Part shown: positions 25,952 to 38,200 of the stretch, one piece after another | How positions within the stretch are numbered: the stretch's first letter is position 1 | Layout: the number at the start of each line of letters is the position of its first letter | NCBI GenBank assembly: GCA_003344405.1 | Contig: NOWV01000082.1 | Coordinates: 62,001-126,000 of the forward strand | Direction of reading: 5' to 3' | Origin: Trichoplax sp. H2 | Lineage: Eukaryota; Placozoa; Uniplacotomia; Trichoplacea | Length of the DNA stretch: 64,000 bases | Position numbers and translations under genes: made by a program | Notes under the pieces: model-generated | The model's input: only the letters and a program-made list of their open reading frames with translations | What the model was told of the DNA's origin: nothing | Databases searched by the model: none

Positions 25952-28615
25952 TTACCTTGTTTTTTCAAGGCGCTCGGATTTCTCAGGATGAAGACTTTTA
26001 TCCGGACTATCTATTTGTCGCTCCCTACTTCCACTACGCCTTCTTTTCTTAACGTAGTGTACATTACGATCAGTTTCTACATTAGTACTACGCTTTCTAT
26101 TCTTACTGCTTTTAGTTTTTTTGTCCTCATAATACGACTCGTCACTACATGAGCTTTGCTCCCTCTTCCTAGATTTATCAAGACATCTTTCCTTGCTTAA
26201 ACTGTATCTACTTTCTTTTTTATCGACAGATTTGATTTCGTCATAGTCATTGCGTTTTTTATCTCTACTCCTACTGTATTTATGATCTCTATCTGAGTAT
26301 TTTTCTCCACTACGATGTCTTTTCTTTGAATGACTACTGTGAGATCCTTCGTCTTTGCTTCGTCTAGATCGATCTCTACTTCTGCTTCTCCTTCTCCGCT
26401 CATAACTATGACCATACTTCAATCTTTCCTTACTGGCGCTTTCACTGGCTTGCTCTTTACTTACATGTTTCTGTTTTACATAGTCGTCTGTTCTACTATG
26501 AAGTTCTTCTTTAGATTGATGTGGACTTAGACTTGTTCTGTTTCTATCACGGTCTCTATCTCTAGTTTTACTGTTCTTAGTGAGCTGAATTGTCTCAAAG
26601 TTGCCACTGCGATCGGAACTCCTACGTCCTGTAGGAGATTGTCTATCGTAACTTCGAGATCTCAAGGTCTCCTGAGTTTTTCTCTTGATCTGCCGATAGT
26701 TCTCTAATTTATTCCTAATGTCCTTTTGTACAGGTACAGGTATACGAGGAAAATATGTACTGAACCATTCAAGTTTTGAAAGCATTGTTTCGCATAACTC
26801 TCCAATAGTAATCAATTGTCCACCACCTGCTCTAACATCGAGCTCCTGATATAGAATATGCAATATTTATCTTGAATTAATGGCACTAGGGCTCTAATAA
26901 TTCTTATATACTTGTACACAGTAAAATTTAAACATGAATAAGCTTTAGAACTGCTAAAAAGCTATATCGTTAGTGTATCTAACCTCATTATCCTCAAGGT
27001 AAGATTCATACCAATCCCATAAGTCGGCCGGTGGTTGAGTGTATCTGCGTATATGTACGTTAATAGGATATCATTTTATTATCATATTTGTTCTCCTAGG
27101 TAATATAAAACACGCTACCAAGATTATGGAACTACATGTAAATCTTACTCTGTATCTAGCTACTACTATAATTATGAGGATTGACTCCTTTATAATGAAG
27201 TACGATTGCTACCTGATGTACATAAAACCAAGACCGCGAATATAAGGAGAATCAGAATGCGTTAATAAACCATTAACCTGTTTGCGTGTTAGACGCAAAG
27301 TAAATAATTTATAAAGTAAACAATAAGCGGTTGATACAATTCCGCCAGTTCCAACACCACGAACCTGTAATGATAAGTAAGGCTTAATTAAAACCGCAAA
27401 TCTTTGAAACATGCTTACTAAAACTAGTTATAATGACTCCCATTGTGCGATACCGTAGTAGAAAATTGTTAGTACTATTAGTATAGACTACAAAAACAGT
27501 ATTACATGATTCAATCTTCCGAAATGCTAATACAAGTCGATGCCATTTTGTCTACATTATGTGACTGCATTGAAATTCAAATTTTACTACGTTTTCAAGT
27601 ACATATATTCACATGTTGCGGTTAAAAAAGGTGCAATCGCAGTGATCTCATAAGATCGATCCGCTACTAAGTTATTGGTTCACTCAAAAGTTATTCTTCA
27701 ATTTTTTGATATCAGGCTTGATAAATAACCGCATATCGAGACCATTAACACTTAGTATACCGTACAACTACAGGATAATTCGATATTTCGCGAAACACAC
27801 CGCACAAGTTACTATAAATAGATATGGTTTAAGCAAGTGCGCGTTCTATGAACCGCTGAACTAGGATTAACATACAGTACTACCTACTACCTACTTTTTG
27901 CCTGTAATTCAAAACATTGGATAAATGAAAGTAATCTAGCTGGTAACAGTTGCGTTTCGTAATGCAATACTGTATACCAAAAGAGCACTTAATAATGATA
28001 CGGTAAATCGCGCCACAGTAGTGCAAAACAGTTCTTACATGATCACTGTATTTCATCCAATTTACAAAAATACGTATAGATTTATCACAGTTTTCTTACT
28101 TACTCCGCCACACATTCCGACTTGATTTGACAAATTTCTGCTACCTCTCTCCCACGGCTCCAAATGGTTTACCTTCAACACCAAACCAAATTACGTGCAT
28201 AAATATAGATATGGATGCATTAACAACAATAAAATGAAATTATAGTTTTCCTTACACAATAAATTTAAAAAATAAAAGTAATATTCAATATTAATACAGT
28301 AGTAATAATATCTATTCGATAGATCACCATCCAATTGAACTTATCGTATAATCGAGTCGGACGAGTTGAGAATTACAGCATTTAAGTAGATGTAATGCAG
28401 AACATAAAGGAACATAATTTACAAACCTTATAATAGATTTCGTCCACGACTTCATGATATGTTTTCAAGGTAAATAGTTCGTTCTTAAAATACGGAGAAG
28501 AGATTATATTAGTATAAACCATATTATTTAAGTTCATCGTCTTTTCACTTCCGTGGAAAGGTAAAACATTGCCTTTATTCTTGTTTTTCTTGCGTCCGCC
28601 ATCTTCTTCCGCCAT
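25952..28615 (-). CDS. PRPF38B: Pre-mRNA splicing factor PRPF38B
   Basis: PRP38-family nuclear protein associated with the spliceosome. Exon 1 (from 28615) reads GNVLPFHGSEKTMNLNNMVY then SSPYFKNELFTLKTYHEVVD, highly characteristic of PRPF38B. Later exons: EPWERGSRN and NQVGMCGGV (about 28180-28090), RGVGTGGIVSTAYCLLYKLF and RKQVNGLLTHSDSPYIRGLG (about 27390-27240), the tryptophan-rich PPADLWDWYESYLE equivalent (about 27030-27000), then a long last exon (26850-25952) starting LDVRAGGGQLITIGEL and KLEWFSTYFPRIPVPVQKDI. This exon finishes with about 230 residues of Arg/Ser/Lys/Glu-rich RS-type tail containing many RSRDRS/RRRSRS blocks, ending in TAA 25952-25954. The RS tail is an expected part of this subfamily and separates it from PRPF38A. 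It is divergent to BAK across 540 bp full of palindromic repeats. Confidence 0.96.
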
Positions 28616-28631
28616 GATGAAACGAACGGCG

Positions 28632-28990
28632 TAACTCTACTGTACTCTACTGTACAGTACTGTAGTTGTCAAAAGTTTTGATCGTACTGTACAGTAACTG
28701 TACTGTACAGTACTGTACTTTACACTTAAAAGTTTCCTGATTACAGTATGAAGTCGCTCTACAGTACAGTACACTTGAGACGTTTCAGCGGTACTTTCGA
28801 CGTTATTTGTACTGTACTGTACAGTACAGTACTGTACATCAATTAAGAAAGCTAAGCGGTCTGAGGTACTGTACGGCCAGGTCTAACTGTACTGTACGGT
28901 ACTGTACCTCTAAAAGTACTGTACTGTACAGTACACGGTAAAGTCAGATTCAGTAAATCTTTTAAACTGTAAGCTACTGTACACTGTACA
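28632..28990. repeat. TACTG/CAGTA palindromic array, PRPF38B-BAK divergent promoter
   Basis: Begins 17 bp from the PRPF38B ATG and ends about 165 bp before the BAK ATG, filling most of the 539 bp between the two divergent start codons. It contains at least eight dyads of the TACTGTACAGTA type separated by 10-40 bp unique spacers, so the shared promoter must lie within or against it. Confidence 0.93.
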
Positions 28991-29154
28991 GTAGCTTAAC
29001 TAGCTTTATTTATCCGATATCATGCTTCCCGTATACTGGATAAAAATCAACTGGCAGAACCAACTTTACTTTAGTTTAACTTTTATAATATCAATTAAAT
29101 CAGCAGCAGTATAGCATACAGATCACGATTAAATACTTTTACGGTAGTCGGGAA

Positions 29155-30189
29155 ATGTCTAGCACTATTACAATAGCTGAATCGCTAGAAAATGGAGAGA
29201 ATAACGACGAACAGGAAGAAGCAAATACTTCACGCAGTCAGTTTCGGGTAACACGAGCTCAAGTTATAAGGCGCCAACTATCGGCAAATCCGGCTCATTT
29301 ACCAGTTTCAGAACAAGAGGTAATTAATGAAACAAGTAGCATATTTCGTAGTTTTGTTGTCGAAAGCTACCAGGCCGAACGGGATGGTGGGATTATTGCA
29401 GAAGAAGTTCGTTCTTTTGCGGATCAAGTACAGTCATCTAGCAATCAAACGATCACACCATCATCTCCTACATCTGAAATAGGACGCCATTTAGCGCAGC
29501 TGGGTGACTCATATAGTGTCCGTTTCCAAAATGAATTTCGATTGATGATAACGCATTTAGATATAAAGCCAGGAACAGCCTACAGAACCTTTGCTGGTGT
29601 TGCTAGACGTTTATTTCGTGATGGTATTTCTTGGCGACGAATTGTCACTCTTATGGCTTTCGGATATCAGATAGCTATAGATGTTATGCGAAGTGGAGTT
29701 CAGGGCTTCTTAAGTCGAATATGTAATTTTATCGTAAGATTTATCTCCGGCGAGCACATTGCCAATTGGATAGCAAGGCAAGGAGGCTGGGTAAGTAATA
29801 TCATTTTTATATGCGAACTATCGCACTATATTGAATTAGTGAGTTTTTCCATGGTACTTTGTATAAAGTGCACTTCGAGGTACTGTACTTACAGTTGACT
29901 GAACATTAAATGCGGGGACTAATAAAAAGATGTATGTCTGTTCTTAGAAGTACCTGTTAAATGCACTACACTGTACAGTACTTGTACAGCATTGCTCAAT
30001 TATTAGTATAGTTACGATCATTGCATTGTAAACTATTGTAACTTTTGAATTAACTTGCTTTATCACAAGCGTGCAGCTCGATACGAAGGACTTGCTTCGC
30101 CTGGGTGGCCGGCAATTATTGGTGTGGCTACAGCAGCGGCTGCATCTGTATTTGGTGTCCTATGGCTTTCAGGCTATTTTAGAGAATAA
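29155..30189 (+). CDS. BAK1: BAK-like pro-apoptotic BCL2-family effector
   Basis: BAK/BAX effectors permeabilise the mitochondrial outer membrane. Exon 1 (29155-29790, 212 codons) ends TGG|GTAAGT; exon 2 (30070-30189) adds 39 residues, total 251. Residues about 53-77 (EQEVINETSSIFRSFVVESY) match the N-terminal helix of BAK. BH3 is at 109-123, IGRHLAQLGDSYSVR, with the invariant Leu and Gly-Asp. BH1 is at 154-173, FRDGISWRRIVTLMAFGY. BH2 spans the splice, IANWIARQGGW then RAARYEG. The C-terminal hydrophobic anchor is in PAIIGVATAAAASVFGVLWL. BH3 and helix 1 favour BAK over BAX. The usual NWGR of BH1 reads SWRR here. The ortholog symbol is given as the nearest relative; direct function in this organism is inferred. 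Confidence 0.94.
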
Positions 30190-31005
30190 CAGCACAATAC
30201 TTATACATCCAAAGTAGATATTGGCACTTTATTCTTTGTTTATAAAAAATGAGTACACAGTTTTAAACACTGGTCAGTACGGACAGTATACGTGTATAAT
30301 GTTATATCAGAACATGTGAAAAGTTCTTATTTCTATCGAAATAATTGTAAATAGAATCAACATTTTTTATATGGATGTCATTAATTAAAGGTCTGCTTAC
30401 ATTACTTTGTATCCTTTATCTACATGCACAAGTTATAAATGTCTTCATTAATCAGATCTTAATGCACGTACACATGACAAATCATAATTTAATTTACTGA
30501 TTCGTAAAGGCATGGACTGCTAGGAGTATCTAGTAGTTCATGTTAAAGGTATTTTGTAAATTGATAATTCGTAACAGAGTAGAATCGTAAATATCTGTAC
30601 ATGTAAACACACTATGAATACAGTCAATAACAAGGTACAAAAAATATTTGAGTCTACAGCATATTAACTAATCAAAGCTGATATGTATTATCACTAGAGC
30701 TCAGAGTATCGGTAAAAGTTATTGCAATAGAGTTAGCCTTATAAATTGAGTAAATGAAAAGTTTAAAAACTTTAACATTTACTGTGCTTATCGGTATTTA
30801 TGAATCAATACAATAATTAACCTGTGTAACCCGTTACTAATTGTTAAATACTTATATTTTCGATAAATAATAATAAATAATGAATGCAAAATTGTGAATA
30901 CGTGAAAACGCATATATGCATGCTGCTGATAGACCTAAAATTCTGTTATGAGATATCATGGAACAGTAAATGATTGATTAATACATAAGCAGTAACATCG
31001 CAGAA
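30190..31005. other. Tail-to-tail spacer BAK-TMEM19
   Basis: AT-rich sequence with both 3' UTRs presumably inside. No open frame of note and no TACTG/CAGTA array. Confidence 0.6.
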
Positions 31006-32894
31006 TTAGTTAGTTGGCCATATTTTAATTGATGTATAACAGATTATGCATGAAGTAATAAATGTTGAGAGTAAACCTAAACATCCAGTCTTTGAGATAT
31101 TTGCGCTTGCAACATCACGAACATTCTGAATTCGATAGAATAGGATATTTTCAGTAAGCTGACACTGAACGAAAAATCGCGTGCTAGTTGTTAAGTAAGA
31201 ACGAATTATCGATTCTAAAAATCCAGCGCAGGCCGAACATAGCATTAATGGCCACTGTGGAGGATAATTCGACCAGATTGACGAAGAGGTACACAAGCAT
31301 AAGGAAAGGTAATATGTAATTCCTATCAATAAACCTCCAACAGCACCTGTTAAAGTACCCAAAATTGCAATAGCTTCATTGGCTCGTAAAGGAAGCATTC
31401 CGAAGGTAGAAATCAAATGAGGCGATATTCTTCCCGAGGTTAGTCTGACCTCTGTCGCCAAAGTATCGCCAGTCCAGCAAGCCCATGATGTCATGACAGC
31501 TATCCCGAGGATAGAGGCGTTATAATGTTTCGAGAAATTAATTGGTAATTCACCTAAACCAACAGTGACGGCGTAAAAGTATGACAGCAAAGCTGATAGT
31601 CCTCCGATAAAAATCATTTGATACCAGTTCTTCTCGCCAGCTAGAGAATTGAGTGTGCATCCAGTACATAAGAATAAAAAACATCTGCAATGAATATCCT
31701 GTATATTTCTTCATACGGTGCCTGTATTCAAACAGTACAACCTGCTACCTTAGCTAACACTTAGTAAAATATATTGCCTATCTTAAACATACTTATGTAG
31801 ATACGATCTCCATTTAGTATTCATCAATGACTGATAAAAGCACATTACGTATTTAACACCAAATCCGTAAAAAATTAAAAACGGTTTTACGAATTAAGAT
31901 ACACTTGCAGTGCCTGTTATTGACAGCCAGAGTATTTAAAGCTAGTATTCAAACATTCGTATCTTCGAATAATAGGCTAGAATAGACTACTAGAAATAAA
32001 GTATGGTAAACAATACGATGCTCTAAAGATAGGAAGCATGATCATAACGCAACACCGATTGTACAGTACACTAAATTAAAGACAGCCCACCCCCGTAATT
32101 ACTGTACGAAAAATTTACTATGAGAAGTTAAACATACAGTACTGTAACTGGAGACATTTTACATAGAAATTCTGCGCAAAATGACTGAGGCTGGTATGCT
32201 ATGGAGCGTCACATCTTTGATTAATTAGATAAACTGAGACAATATCAAAGTAATTTCATATACGCGTACTATGGATAGCATTAAATATATTATCATAATA
32301 TCATAATTTAGAGGAATCCTGAAAGACGTTAAGATAATTTACGGTTAGCTGGAGAAACAAGTCAACATTCTAATTTCCACTAGAAATTGAATATGATCGT
32401 ACATGTCAGCATACAGTATATAGGCTTTCTATTGCAGTATTGCATATTATACGAAACTAGAATTTTTGATTGCACTTACCACTAATATCAGTGTACCCGT
32501 TTTTACTTTTCACTCTAAAACTGATTGATTTTATTGCAATGAATAAATACGCAGCAAAGCTGAAGAAGAAGCAGCTACTAGTCAAAATGAGCACAAATCC
32601 AAGTATAGAGCTTGATATAGCCCCTGAGAAATTCAAAAGCCTTAATTCATAGCATTTTGTAGCTACGATTACGGGAACATAAGTACATATGAACCAACTA
32701 ATAGGGGTAGTTCTCGACCACAGCAAATCATAATTTATAGACAAATTCTGTTCCGTAATAATTGATGAGATGAACCAAAAGAACATGGATAACGGAAGAG
32801 ATGCAATAAAAAAAATGAAATAAATGAGCATATCTACTGAAAGCGCATACGAATTGTCTATTAACAAAAAGAAGTTCATACGTTCATACCACAT
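31006..32894 (-). CDS. TMEM19: TMEM19 homologue (DUF92 membrane protein)
   Basis: Multi-pass membrane protein of the DUF92 family, to which plant phytyl-phosphate kinase VTE6 belongs; the animal role is unclear. Exon 1 (32894-32480, 415 nt) and exon 2 (31640-31006, 635 nt) join in frame at AGTG|GTAAGT..CTAG|CTGGC to give 349 residues, close to the human length. Family landmarks: FSGAISSSILGFVLILTSS near the end of exon 1, AGEKNWYQ at the junction, FSKHYNASILGIAVMTSWAC, TGDTLATEVRLTSGRISPHL, PPQWPLMLCSACAGFLESII and a final aromatic IKIWP. About eight hydrophobic segments are visible. Two normally conserved motifs differ: the PxGTNGGVT loop reads PLRANEAIA, and the DSxLGA segment reads RSYLTT. 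It is an intact frame, so a diverged protein rather than a pseudogene. Confidence 0.9.
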
Positions 32895-32992
32895 TCACAT
32901 CATCTACGATGAATAAAATAAAATAAACAAATAAATGTTATAGTAAGGAGCTTGAGGTAGAGTAGCTCGTTATGATTCGTATTCGTTCCAAA

Positions 32993-33240
32993 GTGTACAG
33001 TATATACTGTACAGTACTGTACAGTACAGTAATATGTTCAGCCAGGAAAATTGTAGATATATATTCACTATTGTACGCGAAGTATAACGAACGAAGGGTC
33101 TACTAGTAATTAATTGATTATACAGTAATAGCTTGCCGATGCTACGATTACTGTACTGTACTGTACTGTAGTTTACATTACTGTATATCGATAAGCGCAG
33201 TACAGCACTGTACACTGTACAGTACGATGTATTGCTGAAA
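32993..33240. repeat. TACTG/CAGTA palindromic array upstream of TMEM19
   Basis: Dense dyads (for example around 33006-33030, 33150-33170 and 33208-33222) starting 99 bp upstream of the TMEM19 ATG. More copies occur in the loop side of the neighbouring fold-back element. Confidence 0.9.
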
Positions 33241-33314
33241 AACGAAACCTTACGCCGAACGAATAATAATTTAGCTAAACTCTTCAAACTATTGACTATA
33301 AAATTTTTTCGAAA

Positions 33315-33741
33315 TTACTTCAGCTAAAATCTAACGAAGACTGGTTTAAGAGGGGGAAGTGGAGGAAATTCGAATGCTTTAGTCAAATTCTTCATAGTAG
33401 ATAGCAATGGTATCATACAGGATACGATACAGTAAGTCCAGGTACAGTTGTACAGTACAGCACGCGAAGGCCGCTTTGAAGTGTACAGTACTATACAGAA
33501 TATAGGCTACAGTACTATAAACCATAGTTTTAGATTCACACGGTACAGTACACCGAGTACGGTTGAGTGACACAACAGATCGACTTCGGTGCGCCGTCCG
33601 TACAACTGTACCTGGACTCTATCGTATACCGTATGATATCATCGCTATGAACTACTGTAATATTAAAATGAGATGGAAGCATCCGAATTTCCTCCACCTC
33701 ACCTTCTTAAAAGAATCTTCGCTAGATTTTAAACAAAGTAA
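33315..33741. mobile_element. Long fold-back (inverted-repeat) element, about 427 bp
   Basis: The left arm (about 33315-33460) and right arm (about 33595-33741) are imperfect reverse complements over about 140 bp. They share CTAAAATCTA-CGAAGA near the ends, GTGGAGGAAATTCG, ATCATAC-G-ATACGATA and GTCCAGGTACAGTTGTAC. The loop of about 135 bp contains TACTG/CAGTA copies. No coding capacity. It fits an aged fold-back or MITE. Confidence 0.75.
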
Positions 33742-35262
33742 CATCCAAAAAACAATCATTGTCGGTAGTTTGAAGAGCTGAGCTAGATAATTAGTCGCTC
33801 GGCGTGAAGTTTTGTATTTCACCAACACACCCTACTGTATAGTACAGTAGAGCGGAATGACAAAGCGTAACTGTCAGGCAGACGGACAAATAGCTTTGCA
33901 AAATACTGTATACAATATATACCGTATAAAGATGTTTATATGTTTAGTACAGTAAGCTATATTTATAGAAACGTTAATAACATAGTTATACCCTTTTAGG
34001 AGTCCCTACCTTTATCAGGTCCATCCATACTCAATGCAGAAAGGGCACGATAATAGTTAATTATACTATACTAACATCAAATTAATGGTCTCAGGGATTG
34101 CGCTGTTACGTAACAGTGACACACTAGCCGTATATTTCACTTAAAACTCCTTTTTTGTATCGGTCTGTTCAAAATTTCCACTTTAAGTAATAATAGAAAT
34201 TCACTTATTAATTACTGTATACTGTACTATAATATACGAAATTGAAAAATTAGTTAAATTTGTTATCTGTTGACTAGTTTTAGTACATTACTAGTACTTA
34301 TATAATGCATCAATAACATAGCAAAAACACTATCGGACACACACGTAAAGTACACTTGGCGGTTTCTATAATTTCTAAAATTACAGTAATTCACTTGCGG
34401 TGGCTACTCAATAATGAGTACAGTATGAACATCGATATAACTGCGCGTACTAATGAAACTACCCACTAAACCCTAGATTGACATACCTATCTACTCCGAA
34501 GAACTTCTATGAAATTGTAAGCTAACATACGTAAGTTAAAGTCCTAATAGAAATAAAAAATGAGTTAACATAAACTTTAAAACTAAAGCGCTTATACACC
34601 TTAATGCCCGTTAGCATAAAACGGTCTTCCGTATGCGTATAAGTATACTGGTACAGTGTGATAATAATATTGAATTACTGTACTCTCTCACTCAATAAAT
34701 AGAATTTATTTATCTCACCTAGTTATACTGTGCTCAGTTCAAGTACGTTCACAGCGTATGATTGGACTACCGATACTAACAATTTATTCCATATATGTTA
34801 GGTTATCAAGATTCTCCAATCGCAGATAATTTATAAAATCTACCACATTGTTAGACCCATCACAAATTATAATGCTATAATTACTTTACGCAGGTAGTCC
34901 ATGCTTCATTACGAAGATAAAATCAAGGCTGAAATTACAATTAAAGAACTAGCAGCATTACCGACAGACATGCGGATCATTTATCATTAAAGTAACATTC
35001 ATTGAAGGATCATCAACTAACGAATTCTATCGGCGTATGATTAACTAAAATAAGTTTTCATTTATGGATATTTCCAGTAACTAATATCAAAGTATCGCAA
35101 TTTATCCGTCAACAGAATGAATCTATGATTAAATTCATACAATATACCATGCAATTATAGCAAGCATGCGAAAAAGTAAATCAAATCAAATCAAATTTTT
35201 CCCGTACGCATAAACGTAGATTATTATGCTGCATAAATTTTAAACTCAGTGATGAATGCCAA
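33742..35262. other. Spacer downstream of catalase, no recognised gene
   Basis: AT-rich. The catalase 3' UTR is expected at its right end. A 29-codon open frame at 34909-34989 (+) is not convincing. Only scattered TACTGTA copies occur. Confidence 0.5.
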
Positions 35263-38200
35263 TTACATTTCCCAAAGACCAAGGCCTGCGTCATTACAAG
35301 CCTGCCTGCGCCTAAAAAATATCATGATTACAATTAAAGCCCTAATACCCTCAATGACGTCATACCTAATATTACAACTTACGGTTAAGACAATAAAAGA
35401 TCAATACATTGAACTCACTTTTCTATTTAATCCTTCTCTGATTCTTCTACCGTACTCAGGGTCAACTTTCGAGAAGTTTTCGATAGCCCGCTCCTGTAAA
35501 AACGATTGTGCCATACATAAATGTCCCACAATATTATTAACCAATGCTGTTCTCTCCTGCTCATTAAGAACTTTTCGCCAAAATACTGTCACTTGTGTAA
35601 AATTATCATCATCTGCTGTATTATAGCGTTTCACATCACCGATAACCTACATACCGAAACAAATATCAAATACGTTACTCATGATCGAAGTTTTCGAAAA
35701 TTAATTTCATAAAATCTACATACTTGGACCGTATGTGGAGTAGCTCTATTAACATTTGCAATAGGACCATTAAAACTATTAGGATAATAGTTTGGAACGC
35801 CACCTTTGAAGAGAATATGTCGAATATGTTAATTTGAAATCTACTAAGAGTTTATGTCTTTTACCAAAAATAGCATAACTTACTGTGGTTGTCATTGAAG
35901 GTTTGTGGACCATCTCTTTGATAATTGCCAACTTTCGTTGCATAGGGACAATTAACAGGTAACTGAGCATAGTTAGTTCCAAGGCGATGTCGATGAGTAT
36001 CATTATAAGAAAACAAACGTCCCTGTATACATCATGTAGAAAAATTGAGTCCAATCAGCAGATTACGTTATAAACGTTTAATTTACATACAAATTACCTG
36101 CAGCATTTTATCAGGCGATGGTTCTATTCCAGGAACAAAATTAGCCGGAGCAAAAGCTATTTGTTCCACTTCGGCAAAATAATTTTTCGGATTGCGGTTC
36201 AAGACCATTTTTCCAACAGGAATCAAGGGAAATTCACTATGAGGCCAAATCTTATATTGACGCAAATTTGAAATTACTGTTCGATTTTCTTAAGAAAAAA
36301 TATGTAATTGATGCTATAAGCTAACTTTCGTCACATCAAAGGGATTAAAGCGCCACTTCTCAGCCTGCTCAAAAGTCATTATTTGAAGATACATGGTCCA
36401 AGACGGCTGAAAGTTTAAAGATAGAAACGTTAGGTAATCACTGATTAATTAGTTTTACAGTAAAACATTTAAACTATAAAATAATTATTAGTACAGAGTT
36501 TCCACTGGCAATTGCGTTATATAAATCTCTCATTGCATAATCGGGATCTAATCCACTAATTTCTTGAGCTTTTTCTCCTGTTAAATTCCTAATGCCTTGA
36601 TCAGTCTAAAAGATGATAGATTAGAAATTTTACAATATTTTATGAAGAATGAATGAAATTTGATAGAATTTTCTAGACCTTCAGATGAAACTTGCAGTAA
36701 ACAGCTTCGTTGTCTGCATTTACTAGCTTGAATGTATGACTCCCGTATCCATTCATGTGTCTGTATCCATCCGGAGTGCCGCGATCCGTAAACAAGAAGG
36801 AAACCTGGTGAGTTGTTTCTCGTCGGAGGCTAATAAAATCCCAAAACATGTCAGGATCCTAAATAAATTACAAAGATAATTAAATTATAAGTATGCTTGG
36901 TGTTGTTCACCTTAAATAAATAATATCCATTACTTATGAAGGCAATTAGATAAAACCAACCTACCTTCAGATGGGTTACAGGATTTCTTTTTTGGGTGTG
37001 AATAAAACTAGGAAACTAAAAAAGAGACTTGATAATAAGCAAACCAAGCCAAACGTATGTATCGTCAATCTACTTTTTGACTTCACCGAAATAACACAAG
37101 GTACAGTATGCTACGTCATAATTTAATACACTTTATTCCTATATTAGCCATACCAAGATGGGATCTCTTATAAAGAAAATTGGAGTGTTATTACCAACTA
37201 AATCCCAGTTGCCCTCTTCCGTATAGAATTTAAGGGCAAACCCACGAGGATCTCTAGCAGTATCCGCACTTCCTGATTCGCCGCCTAGTAATGAACAGTT
37301 AGTACAGTTACCGTATAATTATCGTGGAAGTAGACATAAAAAAATCCGTATACCATTACTGTACCGCGATCAATACGAGACATTTACTTTGAGCTTAAAA
37401 CGTAGCAGAGACAGTATGTACGGCGTACCTACGGTGGAAAAACGTACAGCCATAGGTGTACGTTTGCCGACATTTTCAAATACTTTCGCCTTACAATATT
37501 TTGTAATATCGTGCGTAACCTCAAAGTAGCCGAATGCACCTACAGGCAATAAAGAAAATAAATATTACGAACACGATTGTCATTGGCGATTTATATCATT
37601 TTATATCTGCAAAGTGCGATTGACTCTAGTTAATTATTGTTTTATTTATGTATTTACGTATTACTCTACATCAATGTATGTATGGTAGTTATTGAAACGC
37701 ATTTGCGATCGCGTAACTGATAAATAAACATTTTATAGTAGGTAATACGTAACCATATTCTCAATACTGTATATTAGTACTGTACTCGTATTTATCCATA
37801 CAAAGTAACATAGATTAACGTGAATGTGTACTATTACTGTAATACAAATTACGGATGGCTCTGCAATCACCTGCTCCTTTAGCGTGAACAACTCTCTCTG
37901 GGATACGCTCACGATCGAAATGAGCCATATGATCAATTAAAGTAATATCCTGAAGTAGAATAGGTCCACGAGGTCCCACTGTAACGGAATCAGTGATACT
38001 TTCAGCAGGAGCACCATGACTAGTCGTCAAAGTAGTAGGGTCCTATAGATACATACGTATATGCGTATAAGTGAATTGCAATATTTTAATATATTACGTT
38101 ATGCTTATTTAGCTAACATTGCTAAAAGGTTAGAGACGACTTAGAATAACGCGAATAATCCAATTTATAAATTTTACTTGCAGATCAGAGAAACGAACGC

